Source of the DNA: Halovulum marinum
Lineage (GTDB): Bacteria; Pseudomonadota; Alphaproteobacteria; Rhodobacterales; Rhodobacteraceae
Length of the DNA stretch: 64,000 nt
Assembly (NCBI RefSeq): GCF_009697225.1
Contig: NZ_WIND01000001.1
Coordinates: 1 to 64,000 of the forward strand
Direction of reading: 5' to 3'
The position numbers and the translations under genes were made by a program. Position 1 is the first letter of the stretch. The number at the start of each line of letters is the position of its first letter. Shown one piece after another: positions 16,992 through 26,383 of the stretch. A model generated the notes under the pieces. The model saw only the letters and a list, made by a program, of their open reading frames with translations, ran no database searches and was not told the origin of the DNA.

Positions 16992-18884
16992 ATGACCAGA
17001 CATGTTGGACGGCTCTGCCTGAGCACCGCCGTGCTGGCGCTGGCCGCCGGCGCGCCGGCGCTGGCGAACGGCTACACCCAGGCGCCCATGCTCGATGCCA
17101 GGGTCGACGCGGGCGAACTGCCCCCGGCCGAGGAGCGGATGCCGGCCGAGCCGCTGCAATTGGAGGCGCCCGAGGTCGGCACCTACGGCGGCACCTGGCG
17201 CTCGACGCTCAAGGGCAACAACGACGAGGGCTGGATCCGGCGCTCGGCCAATTACGAGCCGCTGGTCAGTTATACCTTCGGCTGGGACGGCGTCGTGCCC
17301 AACATCGCCCAGTCCTGGGACGTGAACGAGGATGCCACCCGCTTCACCTTCCATCTGCGCGAGGGTCACAAGTGGTCGGACGGCACCCCGTTCACCGCCG
17401 AGGACGTGGTGTTCGCGATCAACGACGTGATCAACAGCGACAGCTTTCCGGGCGAGCGTCCGCCGGCACTGCTGGGCGCCACCGCCTCGGCCCCCGATGC
17501 GCAGACGGTGGTGATCGACCTGCCCGTGCCGCACTCGCTGTTCCTCGAACAGATGGCCTCGGTCGCCGGGCCGCAGGTCGTGCACATGCAAAAGGCGTTC
17601 TGCTCGCAGTTCCATCCCGACTACAACCCCGACGCCGAGAAGAACGCGACCGACGCCGGCCTGTCCGGCTGGGGCGAGGCGATGATGCTGAACTGCGGCG
17701 TGCGCCGGAACCGCAACGCCGAGCGCCCGACGCTGGCCGCGTGGATCCAGCAGGTCGACTATGACGGCATCAACACCCCCGTCAGCTTCGCGCGCAACCC
17801 CTACTACTTCAAGGTCGACCAGGACGGGAACCAGCTGCCCTATATCGACACCCTGTCGATGACCCAGGTCGAGGACGCCAACTCGATCGTGCTGATGGGC
17901 ATCGCCGGCGAGATCGACTTCACCAACCGTCACATCGACAACGTGGCCAACAAGCCGGTGTTCTTCGACAACCAGAAGAAGGGCGACTACAAGATCTACG
18001 ACACGATCGTCGCGGACATGAACACCGCGATCATCCAGCTGAACCTCAACTACGACGACGACGGGTTCCGCGAGCTGTTCCAGAACAAGGACTTCCGCAT
18101 CGCACTGTCCCACGGCATCGACCGGCAGGAGATCATCGACGTGGTCTACGCCGGGCTGGGCGAGCCCTACCAGGCCGCGCCGCGCCCCGAGTCGCCGTTC
18201 TACGACGAGGAACTGGCCAAGCAGTACACCGAATGGGACCCGGATCTGGCCAACCGGATGCTGGACGGCATCGGCCTGACCGAGCGCAACGGCGACGGCA
18301 TCCGCCTGCTGCCCGACGGCCGTCCGATCTCGATCCGGATCGACACGACGACCGATCTGGGCACCTACCTCGACATCCTGGAACTGGTCGCCCTGCACTG
18401 GGAGGAGATCGGCATCGACCTGGACGTGCGCAAGGCCGAACGGTCCTATGTCTACGAGCAGAAGGACAACAACCGGCACATGGCCCACGTCTGGAAGGGC
18501 GACGGCGGCCTGGGCGACGCCATGCTCGACAGCCGCTACTACCTGCCGATGCACGACGAAAGCGCCTTCGCGCTGCGCTGGGCGATGAACTGGAAGGATC
18601 CCAACAACGCCACCCGGCAGGATCCGCCCGAAGAAGTGGCCCGGCAGCTGGACCTCTACAAGAAGATGTACGAGGCCGCCGACCCGGCCGAGCGCGACGA
18701 GCTGTTCCGCCAGGTGCTCGAGATCACCAGGGACCAGTTCTACACCATCGGCGTCTCGTTGCCGCCAAGCTCCTACGGGATCGCGTCCAACGCGATGGGC
18801 AACATCCCCGAGAACCAGCCGCATGCCTGGATCTATCCCAACCCCGGCCCGATGAACACCTCGCTGCTGTTCAAGCGCCAGTAG
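16992..18884 (+). CDS. ABC transporter substrate-binding protein, oligopeptide/oligosaccharide type (SBP_bac_5)
   Basis: This 630-residue periplasmic binding protein has a signal peptide ending at APALAN. SBP_bac_5 features include GTWRSTL near the N-terminus, FHLREGHKWSDGTPFTAEDV, and the C-terminal half that closes around the ligand. Members with this length and setting often bind oligosaccharides rather than peptides. GGGAGGA directly before ATG supports the start. Two permease genes and a double ATPase follow, making a complete importer. Confidence 0.92.
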   Translation: MTRHVGRLCLSTAVLALAAGAPALANGYTQAPMLDARVDAGELPPAEERMPAEPLQLEAPEVGTYGGTWRSTLKGNNDEGWIRRSANYEPLVSYTFGWDGVVPNIAQSWDVNEDATRFTFHLREGHKWSDGTPFTAEDVVFAINDVINSDSFPGERPPALLGATASAPDAQTVVIDLPVPHSLFLEQMASVAGPQVVHMQKAFCSQFHPDYNPDAEKNATDAGLSGWGEAMMLNCGVRRNRNAERPTLAAWIQQVDYDGINTPVSFARNPYYFKVDQDGNQLPYIDTLSMTQVEDANSIVLMGIAGEIDFTNRHIDNVANKPVFFDNQKKGDYKIYDTIVADMNTAIIQLNLNYDDDGFRELFQNKDFRIALSHGIDRQEIIDVVYAGLGEPYQAAPRPESPFYDEELAKQYTEWDPDLANRMLDGIGLTERNGDGIRLLPDGRPISIRIDTTTDLGTYLDILELVALHWEEIGIDLDVRKAERSYVYEQKDNNRHMAHVWKGDGGLGDAMLDSRYYLPMHDESAFALRWAMNWKDPNNATRQDPPEEVARQLDLYKKMYEAADPAERDELFRQVLEITRDQFYTIGVSLPPSSYGIASNAMGNIPENQPHAWIYPNPGPMNTSLLFKRQ

Positions 18885-18950
18885 GACCGAAAACCCGAGG
18901 GCGGCCCGCGACCGACGGGCCGCCCCGCCCAAAGGGCATCAGGGGGACCC

Positions 18951-19943
18951 ATGCTCCAGTTCATCGCGAACCGCATCCTGACGATGATCGGCATGACGTT
19001 GATGCTGTCCTTCGTGTGCTTCTTCATCATCCAGCTGCCGCCGGGCGACGTGATCTCGGCCTATGCCGCCGAACTTGCCGCCGCCGGCGACAGTTCCGGC
19101 GGGCAGATGGAGGAGATGCTGCGCGAGCGCTATGGCCTGAACCAGCCGTTCGTCGTGCAGTACCTGAAATGGCTGCGGAACCTGCTGGTCGGCGATCTGG
19201 GCTACAGCTTCAACCTGTCCAAGCCGGTGTCCGAGATCATCGAAAGCCGGATCGGCATCTCGCTTCTGGTCGAGATGCTGGCGATCACCGTGCTCTGGGC
19301 CATCGCCGTGCCCATCGGCATCTATTCCGCCGTGCGCCGCTATTCGGTCGGCGACATGTTCGCCACCGTGTTCGGCTTCATCGGCCTTGCCGTCCCGAAC
19401 TTCCTGCTGGCGCTGCTGATCATGTACCTCGTCTATGTGTTCACCGGTACCGCGGTCGAGGGTCTGTTCTCGGCCGAGTACGCCAACGCCCGCTGGTCGC
19501 TGGGCCGTATCCTCGATTTCCTGTCCCATGTCTGGATCCCGGTGGTGGTCATCGCCACCGGCGGCGCCGCGCCGATCATCCGCGTGCTGCGCGCCAACCT
19601 GCTGGACGAGCTGAACAAGCCCTATGTCGTCACCGCCCGCGCCAAGGGCATGAAGGAAAGCCGGCTGATCATGCGCTACCCGGTGCGGGTCGCGATGATC
19701 CCGCTGGTCGCCACCGTCGGCTGGGTGCTGCCGACGATCATCTCCAGCTCGATCGTTACCGCCATCGTGCTGAACCTGCCGACGCTGTCGCCGATCCTGC
19801 TGCGCTCGCTGCTGTCCCAGGACATGCACCTGGCCGGCGCGCTGATCCTGTTCATGGGCATCCTGACGCTGGTCGGCACGCTGGTCTCGGACCTGCTGCT
19901 GGCCTGGATCGATCCGCGCATCCGCACCGGTATGGCGACATGA
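18951..19943 (+). CDS. ABC transporter permease, DppB-type
   Basis: This 330-residue inner-membrane permease begins with the typical MLQFIANRILTMIGMTLMLS helix. It includes a long periplasmic loop (RYGLNQPFVVQYLKWLRNLL) and the cytoplasmic EAA loop near YVVTARAKGMKESRLIMRY. Six helices are expected. It pairs with the next permease, whose ATG overlaps this stop by four bases. A GGGGGA ribosome-binding site lies before the start. Confidence 0.93.
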   Translation: MLQFIANRILTMIGMTLMLSFVCFFIIQLPPGDVISAYAAELAAAGDSSGGQMEEMLRERYGLNQPFVVQYLKWLRNLLVGDLGYSFNLSKPVSEIIESRIGISLLVEMLAITVLWAIAVPIGIYSAVRRYSVGDMFATVFGFIGLAVPNFLLALLIMYLVYVFTGTAVEGLFSAEYANARWSLGRILDFLSHVWIPVVVIATGGAAPIIRVLRANLLDELNKPYVVTARAKGMKESRLIMRYPVRVAMIPLVATVGWVLPTIISSSIVTAIVLNLPTLSPILLRSLLSQDMHLAGALILFMGILTLVGTLVSDLLLAWIDPRIRTGMAT

Positions 19944-21109
19944 GCCGGGATCAGGACATGACCCGGACCGACACCGCCGATTTCGAGTTCGCGCCCCCCG
20001 CCCCCGTCGCCGTCTCGGGCACCGAGACGCAGGCGCAGCTGATCTGGCGCGCGTTCCGCCGCCACAAGCTGGCGATGGTCTCGCTGGTGGTGCTCGGGCT
20101 GCTCTACTTCGTCGCGCTGTTCGCCGAGGTGCTGGCGCCGAACGACCCGCACGAGGTCAACGCCCGCTACACCTACGCTCCGCCGCAGGAATTCCGCCTG
20201 TTCGACCGGGACGAGGATGGCGGCTGGGCGTTCCGCCCGCATGTGCTGGGCTACAAGGTCGAGGTCGATCAGGTCGCGCTGCGCCGCAGCTTCGTGCCCG
20301 ACCCGGACAAGAAGATCTACATCCACCTGTTTCCCAGGACCCACGAGACCCGGATGTGGGGGCTGTTCACCATCGACCGCCACCTGATCGGCGTCGACGG
20401 CCGGCGCGAGGTGCTGTTCCTGATGGGCTCGGACCGGCTGGGCCGGGACCTGCTGTCGCGGCTGATCTACGGCGCGCGGATCACGCTGTCGATCGGACTT
20501 GCCGGCATCGTCATCAGCCTGCTGATGGGGGTGATCATCGGCGGCGTCTCGGGCTACTACGGCGGGCTGGTCGACAACGTGATCCAGCGGATCATCGAGT
20601 TCATCCGCTCGATCCCGCCGATCCCGCTGTGGATGGGCTTTGCCGCCGCCCTGCCCCGCGACTGGTCGGCGCTGCAGAACTATTTCGCGATCACCCTGAT
20701 CCTGTCGCTGATCGGCTGGACGGAACTGGCCCGCGTGGTCCGAAGCCGGTTCCTGTCGCTGAAATCCGAGGATTACGTTTCCGCCGCCCGCCTCGACGGG
20801 GCGGGGGACTTCCGGATCATCTGGCGGCACATGCTGCCCGCCTTCACCAGCCACATCATCGCCACCGCGACGCTGGCGATCCCCGGCATGATCCTGGCCG
20901 AAACGGCGCTCAGCTTCCTGGGCCTTGGCCTGCAAAGCCCGGTGATCTCGTGGGGGGTGCTGCTGCAGGAGGCGCAGAACCTGCGCGCGCTGGCCGACGC
21001 GCCCTGGCTGCTGTTCCCCGGCGCCTTCATCGTGGTGACGATCCTGGCGATGAACTTCCTCGGCGACGGCCTGCGCGACGCGGCCGATCCCTATGGCGAT
21101 ACGCAGTGA
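19940..21109 (+). CDS. ABC transporter permease, DppC-type with long periplasmic insert
   Basis: This 389-residue second permease of the importer has a first helix near residues 50-70. A longer than usual segment of about 110 residues follows before GSDRLGRDLLSRLIYGARIT, the standard DppC motif. The EAA loop is YVSAARLDGAGDFRIIWRHMLP. The insert, with several charged stretches such as RDEDGGWAF and HLFPRTHETRMWG, is also known from some sugar-type members and may contact the binding protein. Confidence 0.92.
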   Translation: MSRDQDMTRTDTADFEFAPPAPVAVSGTETQAQLIWRAFRRHKLAMVSLVVLGLLYFVALFAEVLAPNDPHEVNARYTYAPPQEFRLFDRDEDGGWAFRPHVLGYKVEVDQVALRRSFVPDPDKKIYIHLFPRTHETRMWGLFTIDRHLIGVDGRREVLFLMGSDRLGRDLLSRLIYGARITLSIGLAGIVISLLMGVIIGGVSGYYGGLVDNVIQRIIEFIRSIPPIPLWMGFAAALPRDWSALQNYFAITLILSLIGWTELARVVRSRFLSLKSEDYVSAARLDGAGDFRIIWRHMLPAFTSHIIATATLAIPGMILAETALSFLGLGLQSPVISWGVLLQEAQNLRALADAPWLLFPGAFIVVTILAMNFLGDGLRDAADPYGDTQ

Positions 21110-21117
21110 GGCCCGAC

Positions 21118-22800
21118 ATGGAACAACCCGTCCTGCACGTCAGCGACCTCTCGGTCGGCTTCTCGGTCCGCAGCCATGTCACCGACGTCGTGCACGGCGT
21201 CAGCTTCGATCTGCACAAGGGCGAGACGCTGTGCGTCGTCGGCGAAAGCGGCTCGGGCAAGTCCGTCACCGCCCGCGCGCTGATGCGGATCTGCCGCCCG
21301 GGGCGGATCACCGGCGGGCAGATTCTGCTCAACGGCCCCGAAGGCACGGTCGACATCACCGCGCTCGACGACAATGACGAGGCCATGCGCGCGATCCGCG
21401 GCGACCGGATCGGCATGGTGTTCCAGGAGCCGATGAGCAGCCTGTCGCCGGTCCACACCATCGGCGCCCAGATCACCGAGACGATCCTGCTGCACCGCAA
21501 CATGACCGACGCCGCGGCCCGCGCCGAGGCGATCGAGAGCCTGCGCCGCGTGCAGATCCCCGACCCCGAGACCGCCATCGACAAGTACAGTTTCGAGTTC
21601 TCGGGCGGCATGCGCCAGCGCGCGATGATCGCGATGGCGCTGGCCTGCCAGCCGGAAATCCTGATCGCGGACGAACCGACGACCGCGCTGGACGTGACCA
21701 CGCAGGCCGAAATCCTGCGGCTGCTCAAGCGCCTTCAGGCCGAACTGGGCATGGCGGTCATCTTCATCACCCACGACATGGGCGTGGTCGCGGAAATCGC
21801 CGACCGGGTCGCGGTGATGTACCACGGCAGGCTGGTGGAACTCGGCCCCGCGCGGCAGGTGTTCCACGACCCGCAGGCGGCCTATACCAGGCACCTGATC
21901 GGCGCCTCGTCGCGGTTCTCGATCGCGCGCGATCACGACCGCGGCGGCACCCTGCCCCCGGCCGCCCCGAAACCGCTGCTCGAGGTGCGCGAGCTGGACC
22001 TGACCTTCCGCAAGACCACCGGCTTCATCCGCCGCCGCACCAAGGAATTCCACGCGCTGAAGCAGGTGTCCTTCACCCTGCACGAGGGCGAGAACCTTGG
22101 CATCGTCGGCGAATCCGGCTCCGGCAAGACCACGCTGGTCCGCGCCCTCGTCGGCCTGCTGAACGCCGACGCCGGCAGCGCGATGTACCGGTCCAAGGAC
22201 GGTCGCAGCTTCGACCTGCTGGAGCCGGGCGCGCTGCGCGGCGCAGGCCTGAACCGCGAGATCCGCATGGTCTTCCAGGACCCGTTCTCGTCGCTCAACC
22301 CGCGCATGACGGTCGAGCAGATCATCGCCGAGCCGCTGATCCTCGAAGGCCGCCTGCCGCGCAGGGAAATCCGCGACAAGGCCGCGTACCTGCTGAACCG
22401 CGTGGGCCTGCCGCAGGCGATGCTGACCCGCTATCCGCACGCGTTCTCGGGCGGGCAGCGGCAGCGCATTTCCATCGCCCGCTCGCTGGCCGTGGACCCG
22501 CGCCTGATCATCGCCGACGAGGCGACCTCGGCGCTCGACGGCTCGATCCGCTCGCAGATCCTGGACCTGCTGTTCGACCTGCAGACCGAGCTTGGCCTCA
22601 GCTACATCTTCGTCGGGCACGATCTGGGCGTGGTGCGCTATTTCTGCGACCGCATCGCGGTGATGCACAAGGGCGAGCTGGTCGAGATCGACCGGGCCGC
22701 CCGCATCTGCCAGCAGCCCACCCGCGACTACACCCGCAACCTGATCGCTGCCGTCCCCGGCACCGACCCGGACCACCGCCGCCTGATCGCGGCAGAATAA
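21118..22800 (+). CDS. ABC transporter ATP-binding protein with two fused ATPase domains
   Basis: This 560-residue cytoplasmic ATPase fuses DppD- and DppF-like halves. Domain 1 has Walker A GESGSGKS, signature FSGGMRQRAMIA and Walker B ILIADEPTTALD. Domain 2 (about 290-560) has Walker A GESGSGKT, signature FSGGQRQRISIA and Walker B LIIADEATSALD, with Ala instead of the usual Pro. It energises the preceding permeases. The last eight codons and the stop are duplicated immediately downstream (22805-22828). Confidence 0.94.
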   Translation: MEQPVLHVSDLSVGFSVRSHVTDVVHGVSFDLHKGETLCVVGESGSGKSVTARALMRICRPGRITGGQILLNGPEGTVDITALDDNDEAMRAIRGDRIGMVFQEPMSSLSPVHTIGAQITETILLHRNMTDAAARAEAIESLRRVQIPDPETAIDKYSFEFSGGMRQRAMIAMALACQPEILIADEPTTALDVTTQAEILRLLKRLQAELGMAVIFITHDMGVVAEIADRVAVMYHGRLVELGPARQVFHDPQAAYTRHLIGASSRFSIARDHDRGGTLPPAAPKPLLEVRELDLTFRKTTGFIRRRTKEFHALKQVSFTLHEGENLGIVGESGSGKTTLVRALVGLLNADAGSAMYRSKDGRSFDLLEPGALRGAGLNREIRMVFQDPFSSLNPRMTVEQIIAEPLILEGRLPRREIRDKAAYLLNRVGLPQAMLTRYPHAFSGGQRQRISIARSLAVDPRLIIADEATSALDGSIRSQILDLLFDLQTELGLSYIFVGHDLGVVRYFCDRIAVMHKGELVEIDRAARICQQPTRDYTRNLIAAVPGTDPDHRRLIAAE

Positions 22801-22828
22801 ACGACGCCGCCTGATCGCGGCAGAATAA
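22777..22828. repeat. 24-base direct duplication across the ATPase stop codon
   Basis: The same 24 bases, from CGCCGCCTGATCGC to GGCAGAATAA, occur at 22777-22800 and 22805-22828, a 28-base period. The first copy contains the C-terminal codons and TAA of the ABC ATPase. The second lies in the gap before the DUF2264 gene and is out of frame. Confidence 0.9.
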
Positions 22829-22843
22829 CCCCAGGGAGCTTCC

Positions 22844-24694
22844 ATGAACCCGCTCGCGGACAACCCGCTTCGCACGCGCGACGATTTCGCCCGCTCGGCC
22901 GTCCAGCTGTGGCAGCCGCTCAAGCCCTATTTCAGCCCCGGCAAGGCCCGCGTCGACCTCGGCCTGCCCTCGGCCCATTTCACCCGCATCTCGGCGGAAC
23001 TCGAAGGGTTCTCGCGCCCGCTGTTCGGCCTTGCGCCGCTGGTCGCCGGCGGCCTGCCCTTCGGCGACTGGGACATGTTCCGCGAGGGCTACATCAACGG
23101 CACCGACCCCGAGCACCCGGAATACTGGGGCACGTTCGAGGGCCGCGACCAACGCATCGTGGAAAGCGCCGCCATCGGCTTCGGACTGATCTTCGCCCGC
23201 GAAAAGCTGTGGGATCCGCTGACCGACGCGCAGAAGGAAAACGTCGCCAACTGGCTGAAATTCTGCCAGACCCGGCCCACCGCCGACAACAACTGGCACT
23301 TCTTCCACGTCTTCGGCAGCCTCGGGCTGGAGGCCGTGGGCGTCGAGCATGACCTGACCGTGCGCCGCGACGCGCTGAATCGACTGGAAACCTTCCATAT
23401 CGACGAAGGCTGGTATGCCGATGGCGAGGCGCGCCGCTTCGACCACTACATCCCGTTCGCCATGCACTTCTACGGGCTGATCTATTCCAGGCTCGCCAAG
23501 GATGACGAGGCCCGCTGCCAGCGCTTCCGCGACCGCGCCCGGCAGTTCGCGCAGGAATTCCAGCACTGGTTCGACGCCGAGGGCGCATCGCTCGCCTTCG
23601 GCCGATCGATGACCTACCGCTTCGCGCAGGCCTCGTTCTGGGCCGGTCTTGCCTTCGCCGACGTCGAGGCGCTGCCCTGGGGCCAGATCAGGGGCCTGTG
23701 GGCGCGCAACATGCGCTGGTGGGGCAGGCGGGACTATTTCGACCGCGACGGGGTGATGCCGGTGGGCTACGCCTACCCCAACCTGCACATGTGCGAGATC
23801 TACAACTCGCCCGGCTCGCCCTACTGGGCGATGAAAGCCTACCTGACCCTCGCCCTGCCCGAAAGCCACCCGTTCTGGCAGGCCGACGAGGAAGACAAGG
23901 TCGAAACGGGCGCGCTGATGCGCTCTCCGGTCGCCGGGATGCTGGGCTTTCAGGCGGGCGGCAACCGGGTGATGCTGTCGTCGTGCAACGAGATGCGGAT
24001 GCCGCTGCGCGGCGGCGCCGAGAAATACGGCAAGTTCGCCTATTCCACCGCCTTCGGCTTCTCGATGGACCCCGACCGGCGCGGCTTTCAGGTGAACCCG
24101 TTCGACAACATGCTGGCGCTGTCCCGCGACGGCGCCGAGTTCTTCACCCGCTGCGAGTTCGCCGAGGCGCAGATCGGCGACGACTTCCTGTGGTCGGAAT
24201 GGAAGCCCGACGACGACATCACCGTCGAGACCTGGCTGATCGCCCGCGCGCCCTGGCACATCCGCGCGCACAAGGTGACCACCGCCCGCCCGCTGCTGAC
24301 GACCGAAGGCGGTTTCGCCATCGAGCGCACTGACGCGGGGCTGGCGCGCCAGGGCAGCCGGCCGACCGTGGCCGAGGCGGTCACCGCCGCCCACGCCAGC
24401 CTGGCCGCCGACCTGTCGCCCCGGCGGCGCACGGCGAAGGTGCGCGAGAAGGTGCACCCGAACAGCTCGCTCTACTTCCCGCAGACCCACGTGCCGCACC
24501 TGGAAGGCGCGCTGGAGCCCGGAACGACCTGGCTGATCGGGGCCTACGCCGCCAGCACCAGCCCGGCGGACGCGGATGCATGGCTGGCCGCCATCCCGGA
24601 CGCCCCGACCCCGGCGGACCTGGAAGCCGCGCGCGACGGGGCCGAGCGCGTCCGCGGCCTGAAATTCCGCGAGGCCGAACGCAGGTTGGCCTGA
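22844..24694 (+). CDS. DUF2264 protein, probable glycan-active (alpha/alpha)6-barrel enzyme
   Basis: This 616-residue protein has the DUF2264 domain over about residues 10-370, rich in Trp, Tyr and acidic residues (TADNNWHFFHVFGSLGLEA, DEGWYADGEARRFDHYIPFAMH). A beta-rich C-terminal part follows. The family has an (alpha/alpha)6 toroid; as far as I recall some members are exo-acting glucuronidases (GH154), but I cannot verify activity here. No signal peptide is seen, so it should act in the cytoplasm on the imported oligosaccharide. It closes the operon. Start ATG follows CAGGGAG. Confidence 0.83.
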   Translation: MNPLADNPLRTRDDFARSAVQLWQPLKPYFSPGKARVDLGLPSAHFTRISAELEGFSRPLFGLAPLVAGGLPFGDWDMFREGYINGTDPEHPEYWGTFEGRDQRIVESAAIGFGLIFAREKLWDPLTDAQKENVANWLKFCQTRPTADNNWHFFHVFGSLGLEAVGVEHDLTVRRDALNRLETFHIDEGWYADGEARRFDHYIPFAMHFYGLIYSRLAKDDEARCQRFRDRARQFAQEFQHWFDAEGASLAFGRSMTYRFAQASFWAGLAFADVEALPWGQIRGLWARNMRWWGRRDYFDRDGVMPVGYAYPNLHMCEIYNSPGSPYWAMKAYLTLALPESHPFWQADEEDKVETGALMRSPVAGMLGFQAGGNRVMLSSCNEMRMPLRGGAEKYGKFAYSTAFGFSMDPDRRGFQVNPFDNMLALSRDGAEFFTRCEFAEAQIGDDFLWSEWKPDDDITVETWLIARAPWHIRAHKVTTARPLLTTEGGFAIERTDAGLARQGSRPTVAEAVTAAHASLAADLSPRRRTAKVREKVHPNSSLYFPQTHVPHLEGALEPGTTWLIGAYAASTSPADADAWLAAIPDAPTPADLEAARDGAERVRGLKFREAERRLA

Positions 24695-24703
24695 GCGCCT
24701 GCG

Positions 24704-24730
24704 CCGCGCGCGTCCATCCTCCGCGCGCGG
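24704..24730 (+). terminator. GC-rich hairpin after the DUF2264 gene
   Basis: Nine-base arms CCGCGCGCG (24704-24712) and CGCGCGCGG (24722-24730) with a 9-base loop, starting 10 bases past the stop. No T-run follows, so termination may be weak or factor-assisted. It marks the end of the long plus-strand operon. Confidence 0.5.
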
Positions 24731-24746
24731 TGCCGCCTCCCCAAGC

Positions 24747-24775
24747 TTGGCTTTCATGCTGCATCGCAGTATAGC
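24747..24775 (+). promoter_or_regulatory. Candidate sigma70-type promoter of the SulP-Usp operon
   Basis: TTGGCT (24747-24752) and TATAGC (24770-24775) are separated by 17 bases, about 115 bases upstream of the SulP start, in a locally less GC-rich stretch just after the putative terminator of the previous operon. Confidence 0.45.
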
Positions 24776-24889
24776 AGCGCCGAGACCGGGTACCCTTGCG
24801 GCACGCCGGGCGCATGCCCGCATCGCCGCCCCATCCCGACAGACCATCACGCACGCGCGCCCATTCGCCGGCGCAGGAACGGGATCGCC

Positions 24890-26374
24890 ATGTTTTCACT
24901 GCTTGCCTATCGCGACCAATGGTTCGGCAACATCCGCCCCGACCTGCTGTCGGGCCTCGTCGTCGCGCTTGCCCTGATCCCCGAGGCGATCGCGTTCTCG
25001 CTGATCGCCGGGGTCGATCCGAAGGTCGGGCTCTACGCCTCGTTCTCGATCGCGGTGATCACCGCGATCACCGGCGGGCGGCCCGGCATGATCTCGGCGG
25101 CGACGGCGGCGACGGCGGTGCTGATGGTGACGCTGGTCAAGGACCACGGGCTGCAATACCTGCTGGCGACGACGGTGCTGGCCGGGCTGCTGCAGATCGG
25201 CGCGGGGTTCCTGAAGCTGGGCCGGGTGATGCGCTTCGTCTCGCGCTCGGTGATGACCGGCTTCGTCAATGCGCTGGCGATTCTAATCTTCATGGCGCAG
25301 CTGCCGGAACTGATCGGCGTGCCGTGGCTGACCTATCCGCTGACCGCAACCGCGCTGGCGATCATCTACCTGTTCCCCTATCTCACCCGCGCGATCCCCT
25401 CGCCGCTGGTGGCGATCATCGTGCTGACCGCAGCGGCGATGGCGTTCGGGCTGGACGTGCGCACCGTGGGCGACATGGGCGCGCTGCCCGACACGCTGCC
25501 GGTGTTCCTGATCCCCGACATCCCGCTGACCTTCGAGACGCTGCAGATCATCTTTCCCTACGCGGTGGCGGTGGCGGTCGTCGGCCTGCTGGAAAGCCTG
25601 ATGACGCAGAACCTGATCGACGATCTGACCGACACCACCTCGGACCGCAACCAGGAGTGCATCGGCCAGGGGCTTGCGAACCTCGGCACCGGCTTCATCG
25701 GCGGCATGGCGGGCTGCGCGATGATCGGCCAGTCGATGATCAACGTGAAATCCGGCGGCCGGGGTCGGCTGTCGTCGTTCACCGCCGGCACCGTGCTGCT
25801 GTTCCTGGTGGTGGTGCTGGGCGATCTGGTGGCGCAAATCCCGATGCCGGCGCTGGTGGCGATCATGATCATGGTCTCGATCGGGACGTTCTCGTGGTCG
25901 TCGATCAAGACGCTGCAGACGCATCCGAAATCCTCGTCGGTGGTGATGCTGGCGACGGTGATCGTGACCGTCTACACCCACAACCTGGCGATCGGCGTGC
26001 TGACCGGCGTGCTGCTGTCGGGGATCTTCTTCGCCGGCAAGATCGCGCAGCTGTTCCGCGTGGAAAGCAGCCTGTCGGACGACGGCCGCACCCGCACCTA
26101 CACCATCATCGGCCAGCTGTTCTTCGCCTCGGCCGAGGATTTCATGAAGGCGTTCGACTTCAGGGAAGCCGCCGAAACCGTGGTCATCGACGTCAGCCGC
26201 GCCCACATCTGGGACATCTCTTCTGTTGCGGCGCTGGACATGGCCGTGCTCAAGTTCCGCCGGGACGGCGCCAGGGTCGAGCTGAAGGGCATGAACGAGG
26301 CGTCCGAAACCATCGTCGACCGTCTGGCCGAGCACGACAAGCCCGGCGCGATGGACAAGCTGCTGGCGCACTAG
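24890..26374 (+). CDS. SulP-family anion transporter (bicarbonate/sulfate type)
   Basis: This 494-residue secondary transporter has about 12 helices with the UraA-like core ([24 protein letters not shown], given here as the SulP consensus segment in parts: [10 protein letters not shown] and VGLYASF). A C-terminal STAS domain (about 400-480) contains [20 protein letters not shown]. Members paired with a universal stress protein are often bicarbonate or sodium-dependent transporters of the BicA group; the substrate is not proven. It overlaps functionally with the next gene, which starts within 10 bases of its stop. Confidence 0.9.
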   Translation: MFSLLAYRDQWFGNIRPDLLSGLVVALALIPEAIAFSLIAGVDPKVGLYASFSIAVITAITGGRPGMISAATAATAVLMVTLVKDHGLQYLLATTVLAGLLQIGAGFLKLGRVMRFVSRSVMTGFVNALAILIFMAQLPELIGVPWLTYPLTATALAIIYLFPYLTRAIPSPLVAIIVLTAAAMAFGLDVRTVGDMGALPDTLPVFLIPDIPLTFETLQIIFPYAVAVAVVGLLESLMTQNLIDDLTDTTSDRNQECIGQGLANLGTGFIGGMAGCAMIGQSMINVKSGGRGRLSSFTAGTVLLFLVVVLGDLVAQIPMPALVAIMIMVSIGTFSWSSIKTLQTHPKSSSVVMLATVIVTVYTHNLAIGVLTGVLLSGIFFAGKIAQLFRVESSLSDDGRTRTYTIIGQLFFASAEDFMKAFDFREAAETVVIDVSRAHIWDISSVAALDMAVLKFRRDGARVELKGMNEASETIVDRLAEHDKPGAMDKLLAH

Positions 26375-26383
26375 GAGAGCATG

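Noticed and set aside
18233-19939. Extended frame running from within the binding-protein gene into the DppC-type permease
   Set aside because: The real permease starts at 19940 with a four-base overlap; the upstream portion is an alternate-frame shadow of the binding protein and first permease.
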